A stretch of 64,000 bases of DNA. It comes from Bog-756 sp963756515 (lineage in GTDB: Bacteria; Actinomycetota; Acidimicrobiia; Acidimicrobiales; RAAP-2). The notes beneath the pieces are model-generated. The model saw only the letters and a list, made by a program, of their open reading frames with translations, did no database searches and was not told the DNA's origin. The translations under genes were made by a program, and so were the position numbers. The stretch's first letter is position 1. Each line of letters starts with the position of its first letter. The DNA lies in assembly GCA_963756515.1 (NCBI GenBank), contig CAVWNV010000010.1, positions 115,561 through 179,560 on the forward strand. The letters are read 5' to 3'. This document shows, piece by piece, positions 25,768-33,754 of the stretch.

Positions 25768-26656
25768 TTATCCGCCTTCGATGATCCGGATGATCGTCTT
25801 GCCGGGGGTGCGCCGGTCGGGGGCGAACGCGGCAGGCGCTTCGGTCAGCGGCCGCACTGCTCCAACGATCGGCTTGAGCCGTCCATCCCTGCATCGCTGG
25901 GCGAGGTCGGCCAGCCGGGAACGGTCGGCTTCGACGACGAAGAACATGGCGCGGCCGTCCTTGGGCTGGACCGTGGGCACCCGCATGGTGGTCACGAGCG
26001 TGCCGCCGGCACGCACCAGCGCAGCCGAGCGGTCGAGGATCTCGCCACCGATCACGTCGAATGCCACGTCAACGTCGCCGATGGCTTCCAGCTCGTCGGA
26101 CTCCAGGTCCAATAAGGCATGCGCTCCCAATCCGAGAGCGGTATCACGGTCCGTCGCCCGGCCGGTGCCGATCACTGTGGCTCCGACTCCTCGGGCGAGC
26201 TGCACCGCGATCGAACCGACCCCGCCTGCGGCGCCGTGGATCAAGACGGTCTGGCCTGCCGTGAGGTGAGCGTGGTCGATGAGCGCCTGCCATGCCGCTA
26301 GCCCGGAGATCGGCAGGGCGGCAGGGCGGCAGGGCGGCAGCCACGGTGTGGTCGACGTCAGCCGGAAGGGGAGCCAGGTTGGGGGCCTCCACCGCGCTGT
26401 ATTCGGCCAGAGAGCCGTTGCGGGTCCAGTCGCTCAGGCCGAATACCCGCTGACCCACACTGAGGCCCGTGGTTCCGTACCCCAGCTCGACGACGACTCC
26501 CGACAGCTCGTGGCCGGGCACGCTCGGCGTCCGGTCGCGCCCAGCGCGGTCGACCCAGGTCGACGTCCAGTTCAGCTCGCCGGGGGTGAACCCGGCGGCA
26601 TGCACCCGTACGATGACGTCGTTCTGTGCGGCGTGCGGATGGGGCGCATCCGTCAA
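25768..26656 (-). pseudogene. quinone oxidoreductase (zinc-free MDR family), out of frame
   Basis: A medium-chain NADPH:quinone-reductase-like gene in two frames. The N-terminal part (from 26656 or an in-frame ATC near 26707) has DVIVRVHAAGFTPGELNWTS, then PSVPGHELSGVVVELG and GSLAEYSAVEAPNLAPLPAD. The C-terminal part, from about 26310 down to 25768, has LAAWQALIDHAHLTAGQTVL, then IHGAAGGVGSIAVQLARGVG. The frame is lost in a tandem repeat at 26312-26340; deleting two of its 8-bp units rejoins the reading as VAAALPISGLAAW. No normal start codon is obvious at the expected N-terminus, so the gene may also have lost its start. Confidence 0.85.
26312..26340. repeat. 8-bp tandem repeat disrupting the oxidoreductase
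   Basis: GGCAGGGC is present three times in tandem (26312-26335) followed by five bases of a fourth. Two units (16 bp) are in excess of what the reading frame needs, which breaks the quinone oxidoreductase. Slipped-strand replication is the likely cause; one or four units would restore the frame. Confidence 0.85.
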
Positions 26657-26820
26657 GGAGAGCCCACTGACGCCGCCATCGCGGTCTTGAACGGTGACGG
26701 CTTGGATGGCGGCTCCCTTCGCTGACGGAATGGTCGAAGTGTGCCCGGTAGGTTCATGCCGAAGCTGGGCTGATGTGTGGACGGCGTTTTCATTATCGCA
26801 AAAAGCGCCCCCGACTGGTG

Positions 26821-26974
26821 TCTCGATCTCGCCACCTTGGGATTACAAGTTAGCGCTGGTCGATTTCACGGCTCGTCGGCGTTTACCGAAATTGACCGTG
26901 AGCTGAACTGTTGCTCCCAGCACCGATCAGGCTTCGCGTGCATTGGCCGGGAGTTCTAGTCACGTTGTAGTCAC
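26821..26974. repeat. tRNA-Lys unit end, copy A (degenerate att plus 124-bp arm)
   Basis: Positions 26821-26850 match 29 of 30 bases of the 3' part of the tRNA-Lys gene, and 26851-26974 is a 124-bp arm clearly similar to the arm at 28141-28264, with the same length. The first 14 bases of the 44-bp core are missing here. This marks the outer edge of the first integrase-less unit. Confidence 0.8.
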
Positions 26975-27029
26975 AAGGCTCTTCATGCGGACGCCTTCCC
27001 GTTCGGATTCACCGGGGGATAAGTCCCAT

Positions 27030-27449
27030 TCAGGTGAGAATCTGGACCGACCTGGCCTCATGCCGAAGTGATTCCTCGAGGCGAGGTGATGGGGCGGAAA
27101 GATAAACGTCAGCCGGCAGATAGACCGCTGCGGCCAGAACCTCCATTCCCAGAATATTGAGGTCGTGTCGGGCGCGAAGCTGGCCGATCACCGGTGCGAG
27201 CTCGCGAAGACTGACGAGGCCGATCTCTTCGGGTAGCTCGAGCAGCGATCGCATCGCCCGAGCATGGAGTTCGCCAGGCAGCGAGGCGAACGGAGCGGAG
27301 AGAACGCCCATGGCTAGGCTCGATCCGAGGACTGCCTGGCACAGTCGGACATAGAAGTACCCGGTGGTGTAGATCGCTGCACCATGGCCAGGTGACGGAT
27401 CTCCCCGAAGCACCGACCCGAGTAGCCGGTCGTCGACGAGATCGGTCAC
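27030..27449 (-). CDS. putative toxin, PIN-like
   Basis: A 139-residue protein starting TDLVDDRLLGSVLRGD, reminiscent of the first strand of PIN-domain ribonucleases. It continues YTTGYFYVRLCQAVLG, then LPEEIGLVSLRELAPVIGQL and LNILGMEVLAAAVYLPADVY, ending SAPSPRLEESLRHEARSV. The aspartate expected late in PIN domains is not evident, so the assignment is tentative. The GTG start overlaps the stop of the AbrB-type antitoxin gene (GTGA), the classic layout of a type II toxin-antitoxin operon. It is carried in the first tRNA-Lys unit. Confidence 0.65.
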   Translation of the reverse strand: MTDLVDDRLLGSVLRGDPSPGHGAAIYTTGYFYVRLCQAVLGSSLAMGVLSAPFASLPGELHARAMRSLLELPEEIGLVSLRELAPVIGQLRARHDLNILGMEVLAAAVYLPADVYLSAPSPRLEESLRHEARSVQILT

Positions 27450-27688
27450 TCGTTCCCGAGGTCAGGGTCCCCGTGACCATCTCGGGCGAGGGTCCAGTCG
27501 TCTTCCGTCAGGACCTCGAAGAGTCGGTGCCTGAGGTTGTCGACCCCACCCGGGATGAGTATGACCGCGTCACCCACGTCGAGATAGCCGACTTCACCAC
27601 CGCCATCGAGACCCCAGCGGTGCCTCGCTTCGGCGGGCAGGCTCATCTGTCCTCGCTGCGATACGCGGACATCGCCTGTGTTTTTCAT
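27446..27688 (-). CDS. AbrB/MazE/SpoVT-type antitoxin
   Basis: An 80-residue protein with an N-terminal swapped-hairpin AbrB domain: DVRVSQRGQMSLPAEARHRW followed by GEVGYLDVGDAVILIPGG. The C-terminal 30 residues are acidic and would bind the toxin. TATACT (27695-27700 on the minus strand) lies about seven bases upstream of the ATG, so the message is probably leaderless. An inverted repeat just upstream is the likely self-operator. Confidence 0.85.
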   Translation of the reverse strand: MKNTGDVRVSQRGQMSLPAEARHRWGLDGGGEVGYLDVGDAVILIPGGVDNLRHRLFEVLTEDDWTLARDGHGDPDLGNE

Positions 27689-27698
27689 AGGTCAAGTA

Positions 27699-27727
27699 TA
27701 CAAGGCATTCTTACAGTTTGCCTTGTA
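27699..27727. promoter_or_regulatory. inverted-repeat operator of the TA pair
   Basis: TACAAGGC at 27699-27706 and its exact complement GCCTTGTA at 27720-27727 are separated by 13 bp. The repeat overlaps and lies just upstream of the -10 TATACT of the AbrB gene, a fitting place for autorepression by the antitoxin-toxin complex. Confidence 0.7.
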
Positions 27728-28003
27728 GCACGCGCTGAGCCGAGTCGATCGACAAATGATCGTCGTGGGGACTTTGCTCAGCCCGATCTGAAGTTCCGAC
27801 TATTGCCCTAGCAGCCGATCATCGACCGTTTCGATGGCGGCGTCCGGCGTCGAAACCCAACTGGAAAGAAGGTCCAGGGCCTGATGGCGAGTGGCACTGG
27901 CATGGTGCGGCACCCGACCACCTCATGACCCGTCTCGCCATCAGTGCCACGTCAATCGTGCCCGTAACTGGGGATTCACCATCCATCGGCGCAGGTACGA
28001 AGA

Positions 28004-28264
28004 GGCGAACTGGTGAGGTGAATCTGGAGTTGAAGTCACGGGCAAAAGTCAAGGACAGAGAGCTTGCGGTAGAAAGTGCCCTGACCTGGAGATTCAGTGG
28101 GCCGTGCGAGTCTCGATCTCGCCACCTTGGGATTAAAAGTTGGCGCTGGTCGATGTCGGGGCTCATCAGGGTTGACCGGTATTGACCTTGGCCTGAACGC
28201 ACGTTCTCAGCGCTGATCAGACTTCGCGTGCTTTGGCCGGGAGTTGTAGTCACGTTGCAGTCAC
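28004..28264. repeat. tRNA-Lys unit junction, copy B (93-bp arm, 44-bp att, 124-bp arm)
   Basis: Three blocks are adjacent: a 93-bp arm (28004-28096) similar to 29546-29638; a 44-bp core (28097-28140) identical to 29639-29682, which is the 3' part of tRNA-Lys from the anticodon loop; and a 124-bp arm (28141-28264) similar to 26851-26974. This is the junction between two consecutive units. The remaining bases between 27728 and 28003 and from 28265 to 28371 hold no gene I recognise. Confidence 0.85.
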
Positions 28265-28371
28265 GGTGGCGGTTTCCAGTCTTGAGTGGCAGGGGTGGAA
28301 CCGGCTCCCGGAGCACCCCATGGGCGCCGACACGGCCGCATGTACCTAAGCGGGGCTGGCCAACTGTGGTT

Positions 28372-28968
28372 TTAACTCACTACGAATTGCTCGAGCGGAA
28401 CAAGATCTCCATTGTCCGCCTCACGGAGGGCGGCAAGGTACCGCCGCCGAGTTCCCTCGACGTCGCCCCGGCCGCCAACTGCCCCCCAGGTGAACGGCGG
28501 CTGTTTCAGTGCCTCCATCAGGTAGTCAGCAGCCTGACGACCATGCCGTCCGTTGCCGTTTGGAAACGGGTGGATGGACACGAGGCGGTGATGAAACCGG
28601 ACGGCGACGCACAGCGGCTCCTCGTGCTCGGCCCAGATCTTGGTATCTGCCACAAGGTCTCGAACGCCAACGGCAATCCGGGCAGGATCGATGCCGATCG
28701 ATGTCTCGAGCCGCCGATAGGAGCCGGCCCAAGCCCAAACATCGCCGAACATCGCGCGGTGGAGGTCGCGCAGATATTTGTCGTCCAGGAGCGCTTGCAA
28801 CGTGGGATGTCGCCTCCCCTGACGGGCCCTCAGGATGTTCTCCTGTTCGGCCTCGTTCAGTTCGCTGCGGGTGGTGACGTAGGTCAGCTCCAACCCCTCG
28901 CGGTCATCGCCATCGAGTGGGGTGTGGCCGTCACCGAGCGGAAGCAGTGGATCGCCGGGGGTGTTCAT
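28372..28968 (-). CDS. Fic-family protein (mobile mystery protein B)
   Basis: A 198-residue Fic protein of the 'mobile mystery protein B' type. The catalytic motif is complete: SIHPFPNGNGRHGRQAADYL, preceded by VRFHHRLV. The N-terminal part has LTYVTTRSELNEAEQENILR and YLRDLHRAMFGDVWAWAG, as usual in the family. Fic proteins transfer AMP or other nucleotide moieties onto target proteins; the target here is unknown. The ATG at 28968 overlaps the stop of protein A (ATGA). It is the cargo of the second tRNA-Lys unit. Confidence 0.9.
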   Translation of the reverse strand: MNTPGDPLLPLGDGHTPLDGDDREGLELTYVTTRSELNEAEQENILRARQGRRHPTLQALLDDKYLRDLHRAMFGDVWAWAGSYRRLETSIGIDPARIAVGVRDLVADTKIWAEHEEPLCVAVRFHHRLVSIHPFPNGNGRHGRQAADYLMEALKQPPFTWGAVGGRGDVEGTRRRYLAALREADNGDLVPLEQFVVS

Positions 28969-29432
28969 CGGGGAGCCGGGGCATTGGGCTGCTCCCACAA
29001 GTGGCGCTCGTCGACGAATCGCTCGGCCATCTCCTGCACCAGGGAGTCGAGCACACCGGGCTCAGGTACCTGATCCTCGAGGGCCATGGTGTGAGTGACG
29101 GCATCGACCTCGGCCTGCGCCCGCAGGCGAGCCTGGCGTTGAACCATCTCCTCCAGTGGCTCGTTTGGCACAAAGACGTAGCGAACCTGGCAGTTGAGTG
29201 CCTGGGCTGCGCGCTCCAGGGTGCCGAGGCGGATGGAGCCGAGCTCCTCGGACCGTTCGATCTGGCTGACCCGTGACTGGGTGATCCCCATCCGTTGGCC
29301 GAGCTCGGCCGTGGTCATGCCCAGGGCCTCCCTTATGGCCCGGACCCAGCCGCGGGGCGGCCGCTGACCAAGGTCGAGGCCAACGAGTCGCTGGTCCAGA
29401 CGTCTTCTCGCGGTACGACGGGGGCTCCTCAT
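28965..29432 (-). CDS. HTH protein (mobile mystery protein A)
   Basis: A 155-residue XRE-type helix-turn-helix protein of the 'mobile mystery protein A' type. It has PPRGWVRAIREALGMTTAEL, then GQRMGITQSRVSQIERSEEL, and a long C-terminal helix region (PLEEMVQRQARLRAQAEVDA). It always pairs with the Fic-type protein B and probably represses the operon and may neutralise B. The ATG at 29432 follows GAGGAG. Its promoter region is full of AGTAGT/ACTACT half-sites. Confidence 0.9.
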   Translation of the reverse strand: MRSPRRTARRRLDQRLVGLDLGQRPPRGWVRAIREALGMTTAELGQRMGITQSRVSQIERSEELGSIRLGTLERAAQALNCQVRYVFVPNEPLEEMVQRQARLRAQAEVDAVTHTMALEDQVPEPGVLDSLVQEMAERFVDERHLWEQPNAPAPR

Positions 29433-29444
29433 CCCAAGCTCCTC

Positions 29445-29516
29445 AGTAGTAGTAGCTACTTATGTTGTCCTTAGAGTAGTACTAAAAACTACTTATAGGC
29501 TACTATTTAGAGTAGT
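29445..29516. promoter_or_regulatory. AGTAGT half-site array upstream of mobile mystery A
   Basis: This AT-rich stretch contains AGTAGT at 29445-29450, a perfect palindrome AGTAGCTACT at 29451-29460, AGTAGT at 29475-29480 facing ACTACT at 29488-29493 over seven bases, TACTA at 29501-29505 and AGTAGT at 29511-29516. A minus-strand TATAAG at 29492-29497 could be a -10. It looks like a multi-site operator for the HTH protein encoded next to it. Confidence 0.7.
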
Positions 29517-29545
29517 TAATCCTACTGGGACTGCAAGGACAGACG

Positions 29546-29682
29546 GGCGAACTGATGAGGTGAATCGGGAAATGTAGTCACGAACGAAAGTCAAGTGAAT
29601 AGTTATCGGTCAGAACGTGCCTCTGACCTGGAGATTTGGTGGGCCGTGCGAGTCTCGATCTCGCCACCTTGGGATTAAAAGT
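29546..29682. repeat. tRNA-Lys unit end, copy C (93-bp arm plus 44-bp att within the tRNA)
   Basis: The 93-bp arm at 29546-29638 matches 28004-28096 in length and largely in sequence. The following 44 bp (29639-29682) are the real 3' part of the tRNA-Lys gene and are identical to 28097-28140. This is the inner boundary of the second unit; beyond it lies chromosome backbone. Confidence 0.85.
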
Positions 29683-29712
29683 CCCCTGCTCTACCCGATG
29701 AGCTAACGGCCC
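29637..29712 (-). tRNA. tRNA-Lys (anticodon UUU)
   Basis: The minus strand folds as a 76-nt tRNA with encoded CCA. The acceptor stem is GGGCCGT with ACGGCCC; the D stem is GCTC/GAGC with an 8-nt loop; the anticodon loop is CTTTTAA with TTT at the centre. The T stem is GCGAG/CTCGC, with loop ATCGAGA in which the usual T54 is A. The first anticodon-stem pair is a mismatch. The 3' half is duplicated at 28097-28140, marking it as the integration site of the adjacent units. Confidence 0.92.
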
Positions 29713-29828
29713 GACGTGAGCGTATCGGGTCGGCCCCGATGGTCCCTGCGACCGGTACGCTCGACCGAGACGAACCGGAGGTACCGACAAGGTGACCTCG
29801 GTCGACGACCTTGGGACGAAGTCGGTGG

Positions 29829-30587
29829 ATGGCCGCTCTGTCGTCCGACGGACAGGACGGGATTCGAGTGGTGACGGAGCTGGACAACCCCGTGTGGTGG
29901 GCCCTGGCCGGTTCTCAGCGCGCACTGGGCACGTCCACGTCCAGGGCGGCGCGGTTCGACCCTGCCGTTTCTCCGTTCGGTGCGTTCGCCGGTGACCCCG
30001 GACCGTTGGACTGGGCCGATCTGGCCCGACTGACAGGTGCGGATCAGACCGTCGCGCTCATCGGCAATGGTGAGGACCACCTCCGTCCCCCACCGGGTTG
30101 GACGGTTGAGTGGGAGGGATCCGGAGTCCAGATGGTCGGTGACGGTGTGGTCGGACGACCCCCGTCCAGCGTCGAGTCCGACGGATCGGCCCAGGGGTTC
30201 GTCGCGCTCGGGGACACCGACGTGCCTGACATGCTGGCCCTGGTGGCCGAGGCCCGGCCCGGCCCGTTCCTGATCCGCACCGTCGAGTTCGGCGGCTATG
30301 TCGGCGTCCGACACCAGGGTCAGCTCATCGCCATGGCGGGTGAGCGGCTACGGCCGCCCGGCTTCACCGAGGTCAGCGCAGTGGCCACCCATCCCGAACA
30401 TCGCAGGAAGGGATTGGCCGAGCGCTTGGTGCGGACCGTGGTGTCGGCCGCCACCGCACGGGGCGACTTCCCATTCCTCCATGCCGCCGCCTCGAACACC
30501 AACGCCGTCCGTCTCTACCAGTCGATGGGGTTCAGGGTGCGGCGCACGGTGTGGTTCCGGGCTCTGCGGGTTCCACCGACGGGGTAG
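29829..30587 (+). CDS. GNAT family N-acetyltransferase
   Basis: A protein of about 252 residues. The C-terminal half is a GNAT domain of the FR47-like type: GQLIAMAGERLRPPGFTEVS, then AVATHPEHRRKGLAERLVRT as the acetyl-CoA loop, then ASNTNAVRLYQSMGFRVRRT. The N-terminal half (TELDNPVWWALAGSQRALG and after) is typical of two-part actinobacterial GNATs. The GTG at 29871 is an alternative start. It converges with the aminotransferase gene with only 12 bp between. Substrate unknown. Confidence 0.85.
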   Translation: MAALSSDGQDGIRVVTELDNPVWWALAGSQRALGTSTSRAARFDPAVSPFGAFAGDPGPLDWADLARLTGADQTVALIGNGEDHLRPPPGWTVEWEGSGVQMVGDGVVGRPPSSVESDGSAQGFVALGDTDVPDMLALVAEARPGPFLIRTVEFGGYVGVRHQGQLIAMAGERLRPPGFTEVSAVATHPEHRRKGLAERLVRTVVSAATARGDFPFLHAAASNTNAVRLYQSMGFRVRRTVWFRALRVPPTG

Positions 30588-30599
30588 AGGACCTCGTCC

Positions 30600-32048
30600 T
30601 CATCCCCGCGAGCAGGCTGCCCCGGGCTCCTGGCCGGCGTCGCGCCACCCGGCCCGGTCGGTCACGGGGAAGTAGTCACCCGACGTCGGATCCTGCTCGT
30701 AGGGAACGGGTGATGGGGCGCCTCCGGCCAGGTCGGCCACCGCATCCAACAGCGCGTCGATGTCCTCACCCGAGGTTCCGAGCCCGGCACTGGCCCGGAC
30801 GGCACCGGGAACGTTCCGATGGTCCCCCCGGAGGACCTCGTCCCGATAGGCGCCCACGGCCTCGTCGGACAGGCCGAGGAGACGGACCACGTAAGGGTGG
30901 GCACAGAAGCAACCGTGCCGCACGGCGATCCCGTACTCGGCGCTCAGTCGGGCCGCCACCAACGCATGGTGCATGCCGGCCACAGTGAACGCGGCCACCG
31001 GCAGCGTCTCCACCGGTTCGTCCCCGCGCCCCGACGAGCGGAGGGGCCCGAGGAGCTGGACCCCGACTATGGCGGCGAGGCCCCCGGTCAGCCTCCTGGC
31101 CAGCTCCCGCTCGTGGGCCGCCACGGCCTCCCAGCCGATGCGCCCGATCGCCTCGACGGCGGCGTGGAGGGCCACGGCCCCGACGACGTTCGGCGATCCG
31201 GCCTCCTCCCGGTCCGGCGGCGCCGTCCAGATCACCTCGTCCAGACCCACCAGGTCCACGGCGCCGCCTCCGGCCAGGAACGGATCACCGGTCTCGAAGA
31301 AGGAGCGCGGCCCGACGAGGGCACCGGAGCCGAACGGGGCATAGAGCTTGTGGCCGCTGAAGGCCAGAAAGTCCGCCGCTACCGGGAGTGGCCGGTGGGG
31401 GGCCAACTGGGCTGCGTCCACCACCACCCGCACGCCTCGTCGGTGGGCCTCGGTGATGATGTCGTCGAGCGGAGGCAGCCAACCGGTCACATTGGACGCC
31501 CCGGTGACGGCCAGCAGCGCCGGTGGCGGGCCGTCGGCATCGAGCGCCCCGCACACCGCCTCGACCGAGAACGTCCCGTCCCTGGAGCACTCGACGTACC
31601 GTCGGGTGGCCACCCGCCCCCACGGCAACAGGTTGGCGTGGTGTTCGACCACCGTGGTGACCACCACCTCCTCGGGCCGGAGGCGCATCCGGTAGGCCAG
31701 CTGGTTGATGGCTTCGGTGGTGTTGCGACAGAAGATGGCCACATCCGGTCCGTCCGGTGATCGCCCGGCGAAGGACAGGACGGCCCGGCGGGCCAGCTCG
31801 TAGTCGGCGGTCGCCCGGCGGGACCGGTAGCCCGCCCCCCGGTGCACGCTCGAGTACCAGGGCAGGAACTCCGCCACCCGGGCCGCGGCCTCGGGGAGCG
31901 CCTGGGTCGAGGCGGCCTGGTCCAGTTCGACGGCCGGCCGGTCGACCCCGTCGAGGCACGGGACCAACAGCCCGGTACCCACCAGCGACGTGAGCGCAGC
32001 CCCGGCATCGGTGTCGGGACGGGTATCGGACGGCGGGGGCGCGACCAC
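30600..32048 (-). CDS. class V aminotransferase (cysteine desulfurase-like)
   Basis: A 482-residue PLP enzyme of the class V / SufS-like fold. Motifs include LDQAASTQAL, SSVHRGAGYRSR, FCRNTTEAINQLAYRM, VVEHHANLLPWGR and VVDAAQLAPHR. The PLP Lys is in FLAFSGHKLYAPFGSGALVG. A Cys lies in RHGCFCAHPYV at the position of the desulfurase nucleophile region. Related proteins are annotated as cysteine desulfurase or isopenicillin epimerase-like; the reaction is not certain, and no suf/isc genes are nearby. The start is a GTG at 32048. A leucine-zipper or signal is not seen, so it is cytosolic. Confidence 0.88.
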   Translation of the reverse strand: MVAPPPSDTRPDTDAGAALTSLVGTGLLVPCLDGVDRPAVELDQAASTQALPEAAARVAEFLPWYSSVHRGAGYRSRRATADYELARRAVLSFAGRSPDGPDVAIFCRNTTEAINQLAYRMRLRPEEVVVTTVVEHHANLLPWGRVATRRYVECSRDGTFSVEAVCGALDADGPPPALLAVTGASNVTGWLPPLDDIITEAHRRGVRVVVDAAQLAPHRPLPVAADFLAFSGHKLYAPFGSGALVGPRSFFETGDPFLAGGGAVDLVGLDEVIWTAPPDREEAGSPNVVGAVALHAAVEAIGRIGWEAVAAHERELARRLTGGLAAIVGVQLLGPLRSSGRGDEPVETLPVAAFTVAGMHHALVAARLSAEYGIAVRHGCFCAHPYVVRLLGLSDEAVGAYRDEVLRGDHRNVPGAVRASAGLGTSGEDIDALLDAVADLAGGAPSPVPYEQDPTSGDYFPVTDRAGWRDAGQEPGAACSRG

Positions 32049-32095
32049 CCTTCCACCCTACGGGTACCCGGCCTGGTCGGGATACGCTGGCCGCC

Positions 32096-32413
32096 ATGGA
32101 GACAGAGCCGGCAACGGACCCGAACAGCGCCCCGCCCTGGGGCGACGCCGACGGGGCGACGGTGGAGGACGCCACGGACTCGTCCGAGGTCACCATCGAC
32201 GATGTGGACCGGATCCTCGACGCAGTGGAGGCGGCGCTCACCCGCCTGGACGACGGCACGTACCGCATCTGCAGGGTCTGCGGCGCGACGATGGACGACG
32301 CCCGGCTGGCCGATGACCCCACCGCGTCGGTGTGTGCCGGCTGCGCGGTCTCGGGGCCGGTCGACGAGATTCCGGACCGACCGGGCTACCCGGCGCCGTC
32401 CTCGACGGCCTGA
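32096..32413 (+). CDS. DksA/TraR-type zinc finger protein
   Basis: A 105-residue protein with a DksA/TraR C4 zinc finger near the C-terminus: CRVCGATMDDARLADDPTAS followed by VCAGC. Before it is a short helical stretch (VDRILDAVEAALTRLDDGTY), the standard DksA lead-in. The N-terminal 35 residues are acidic and probably disordered. Small actinobacterial relatives (RbpA is unrelated) may touch RNA polymerase, but this is not shown. Its last 28 bp overlap the end of the convergent CAP-like gene. Confidence 0.85.
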   Translation: METEPATDPNSAPPWGDADGATVEDATDSSEVTIDDVDRILDAVEAALTRLDDGTYRICRVCGATMDDARLADDPTASVCAGCAVSGPVDEIPDRPGYPAPSSTA

Positions 32414-33477
32414 TCCCAGGTGTAGTAGTACCCGGTCGTCGTGTCCGGGGACCACGTGGTCAGCATCGTGACCGACACCAGAGCCTGGCCGTGTGCGGGG
32501 CTCGTGACGACTGCCGCTCCACCGAATGACAGGGAGCCACCGAACCCGTCGAGGTCGTTCTGGAATCCCAGGATGTTGTCCCGGTGGATCCAACACCCGC
32601 TCGGGTCGGTCTCGGTGCAGTCGATGTTGATGCTGCCGAGACCGTCGTCGTACATCCACTCGTAGAGGGCGTCGCCCACACCCTCGGTCAGTGCCCAGTT
32701 ACCGGCCCAGGCCGACACGGCCAGCCCGGTGATGCCCGCCGAGGGCACCGAAGGGTCGCTCTGGTCCTGTGCCGCGTCGGTGGCGACCTGGTCGAGGCTG
32801 GTGAGCTCGCCGGCGATCGGCGTCAGTCCGCGGTCGACGCGCTCGCAGTCGACCATTACGAACAGCTGCTCCGAAGTCGTGAGCTCGGCGAAGTCAGCCG
32901 GCAGCACCAGCGGTCCGATCCCCTCCTGGGACCGGGCGTTGTCGATGGCCGAGACGGTGGCGTCGATACAGGTGCTGGCGACATCCTGTGATCGGCAGGC
33001 GCCGGCCAGGTTGGGGTCGGCCGCGATGTCGGCGGACGGTGGGTCGGGAGCCGTCGAGGCGTAGTCGGCCGAGATGCTTCCTCCGCTCGTCGACACCGAA
33101 GTCGAGGCCGTCGGGTTGGAGCCGGAGGCCGGGACGACCCGACGAGACGCGGTGGGAGATTCGGTCGAGCGGGCCACGGCCGGGTCGGGCGGTGCCGCCG
33201 CCATCGCCGTGGTCGGAGTTTCCACCGCCGTGCTGGGGGTTGTGGTGGGGGGACCTGTCGTAGCTGGGCTGGCCGCAGTGTTCGATGGGAGAGCGGTCGG
33301 ACCGACCGGCTTGGCGCCGGACAGGTCGACCACCGCCAGGGCCATCACGACCGCCACGACCGCTCCCGACGCCGCCAGCACCTTGACACGGAGCCGGATG
33401 CCGTCGGACCCGGGGGACGACGGCCGATCGCCGGCCACTCGGTTGGTGGGTGGTGGTTCCACTGGCTCGCTCGTCAC
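32386..33477 (-). CDS. membrane-anchored CAP-like domain protein
   Basis: A 363-residue protein with a single N-terminal membrane anchor (VKVLAASGAVVAVVMALAVV, about residues 32-51). A Ser/Thr/Pro-rich linker of roughly 90 residues follows, then an extracellular domain. The latter has IDATVSAIDNARSQEGIGPL, then GNWALTEGVGDALYEWMYDD and CTETDPSGCWIHRDNILG, the layout of CAP/SCP domains. Four or more Cys suggest disulfides. The start is a GTG at 33477. Function outside the cell is unknown. Confidence 0.75.
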   Translation of the reverse strand: MTSEPVEPPPTNRVAGDRPSSPGSDGIRLRVKVLAASGAVVAVVMALAVVDLSGAKPVGPTALPSNTAASPATTGPPTTTPSTAVETPTTAMAAAPPDPAVARSTESPTASRRVVPASGSNPTASTSVSTSGGSISADYASTAPDPPSADIAADPNLAGACRSQDVASTCIDATVSAIDNARSQEGIGPLVLPADFAELTTSEQLFVMVDCERVDRGLTPIAGELTSLDQVATDAAQDQSDPSVPSAGITGLAVSAWAGNWALTEGVGDALYEWMYDDGLGSINIDCTETDPSGCWIHRDNILGFQNDLDGFGGSLSFGGAAVVTSPAHGQALVSVTMLTTWSPDTTTGYYYTWDQAVEDGAG

Positions 33478-33754
33478 GCCGAAGTGGGCTGTCCACCTGG
33501 ACCCGCTCCACTGACCGGCTGACAAAACGTAACCAACCCATCTGGCGGTGAGGTGGCCGGCCGGTGACGCCCAGGTGAATCTTGTGTGACCGACCCGCCC
33601 GCCCGGCTCCGGTCGGACCCAGTGGGCACGGGACGGCGCGACGACTCACGAATATGGACGGGACCTACAATCGCTTCGACTGGGCCCTCGGTGCCCGATC
33701 TCATTGACGGCCCGTTCTCCGCCCCGCTGCGGCTCCCAACAGATCGGTTGTGAC

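Noticed and set aside
27819..28316. Minus-strand open frame of 165 codons across the unit junction
   Set aside because: It runs through the 44-bp tRNA-derived core and both arms and lacks family resemblance, so it is probably not a gene.
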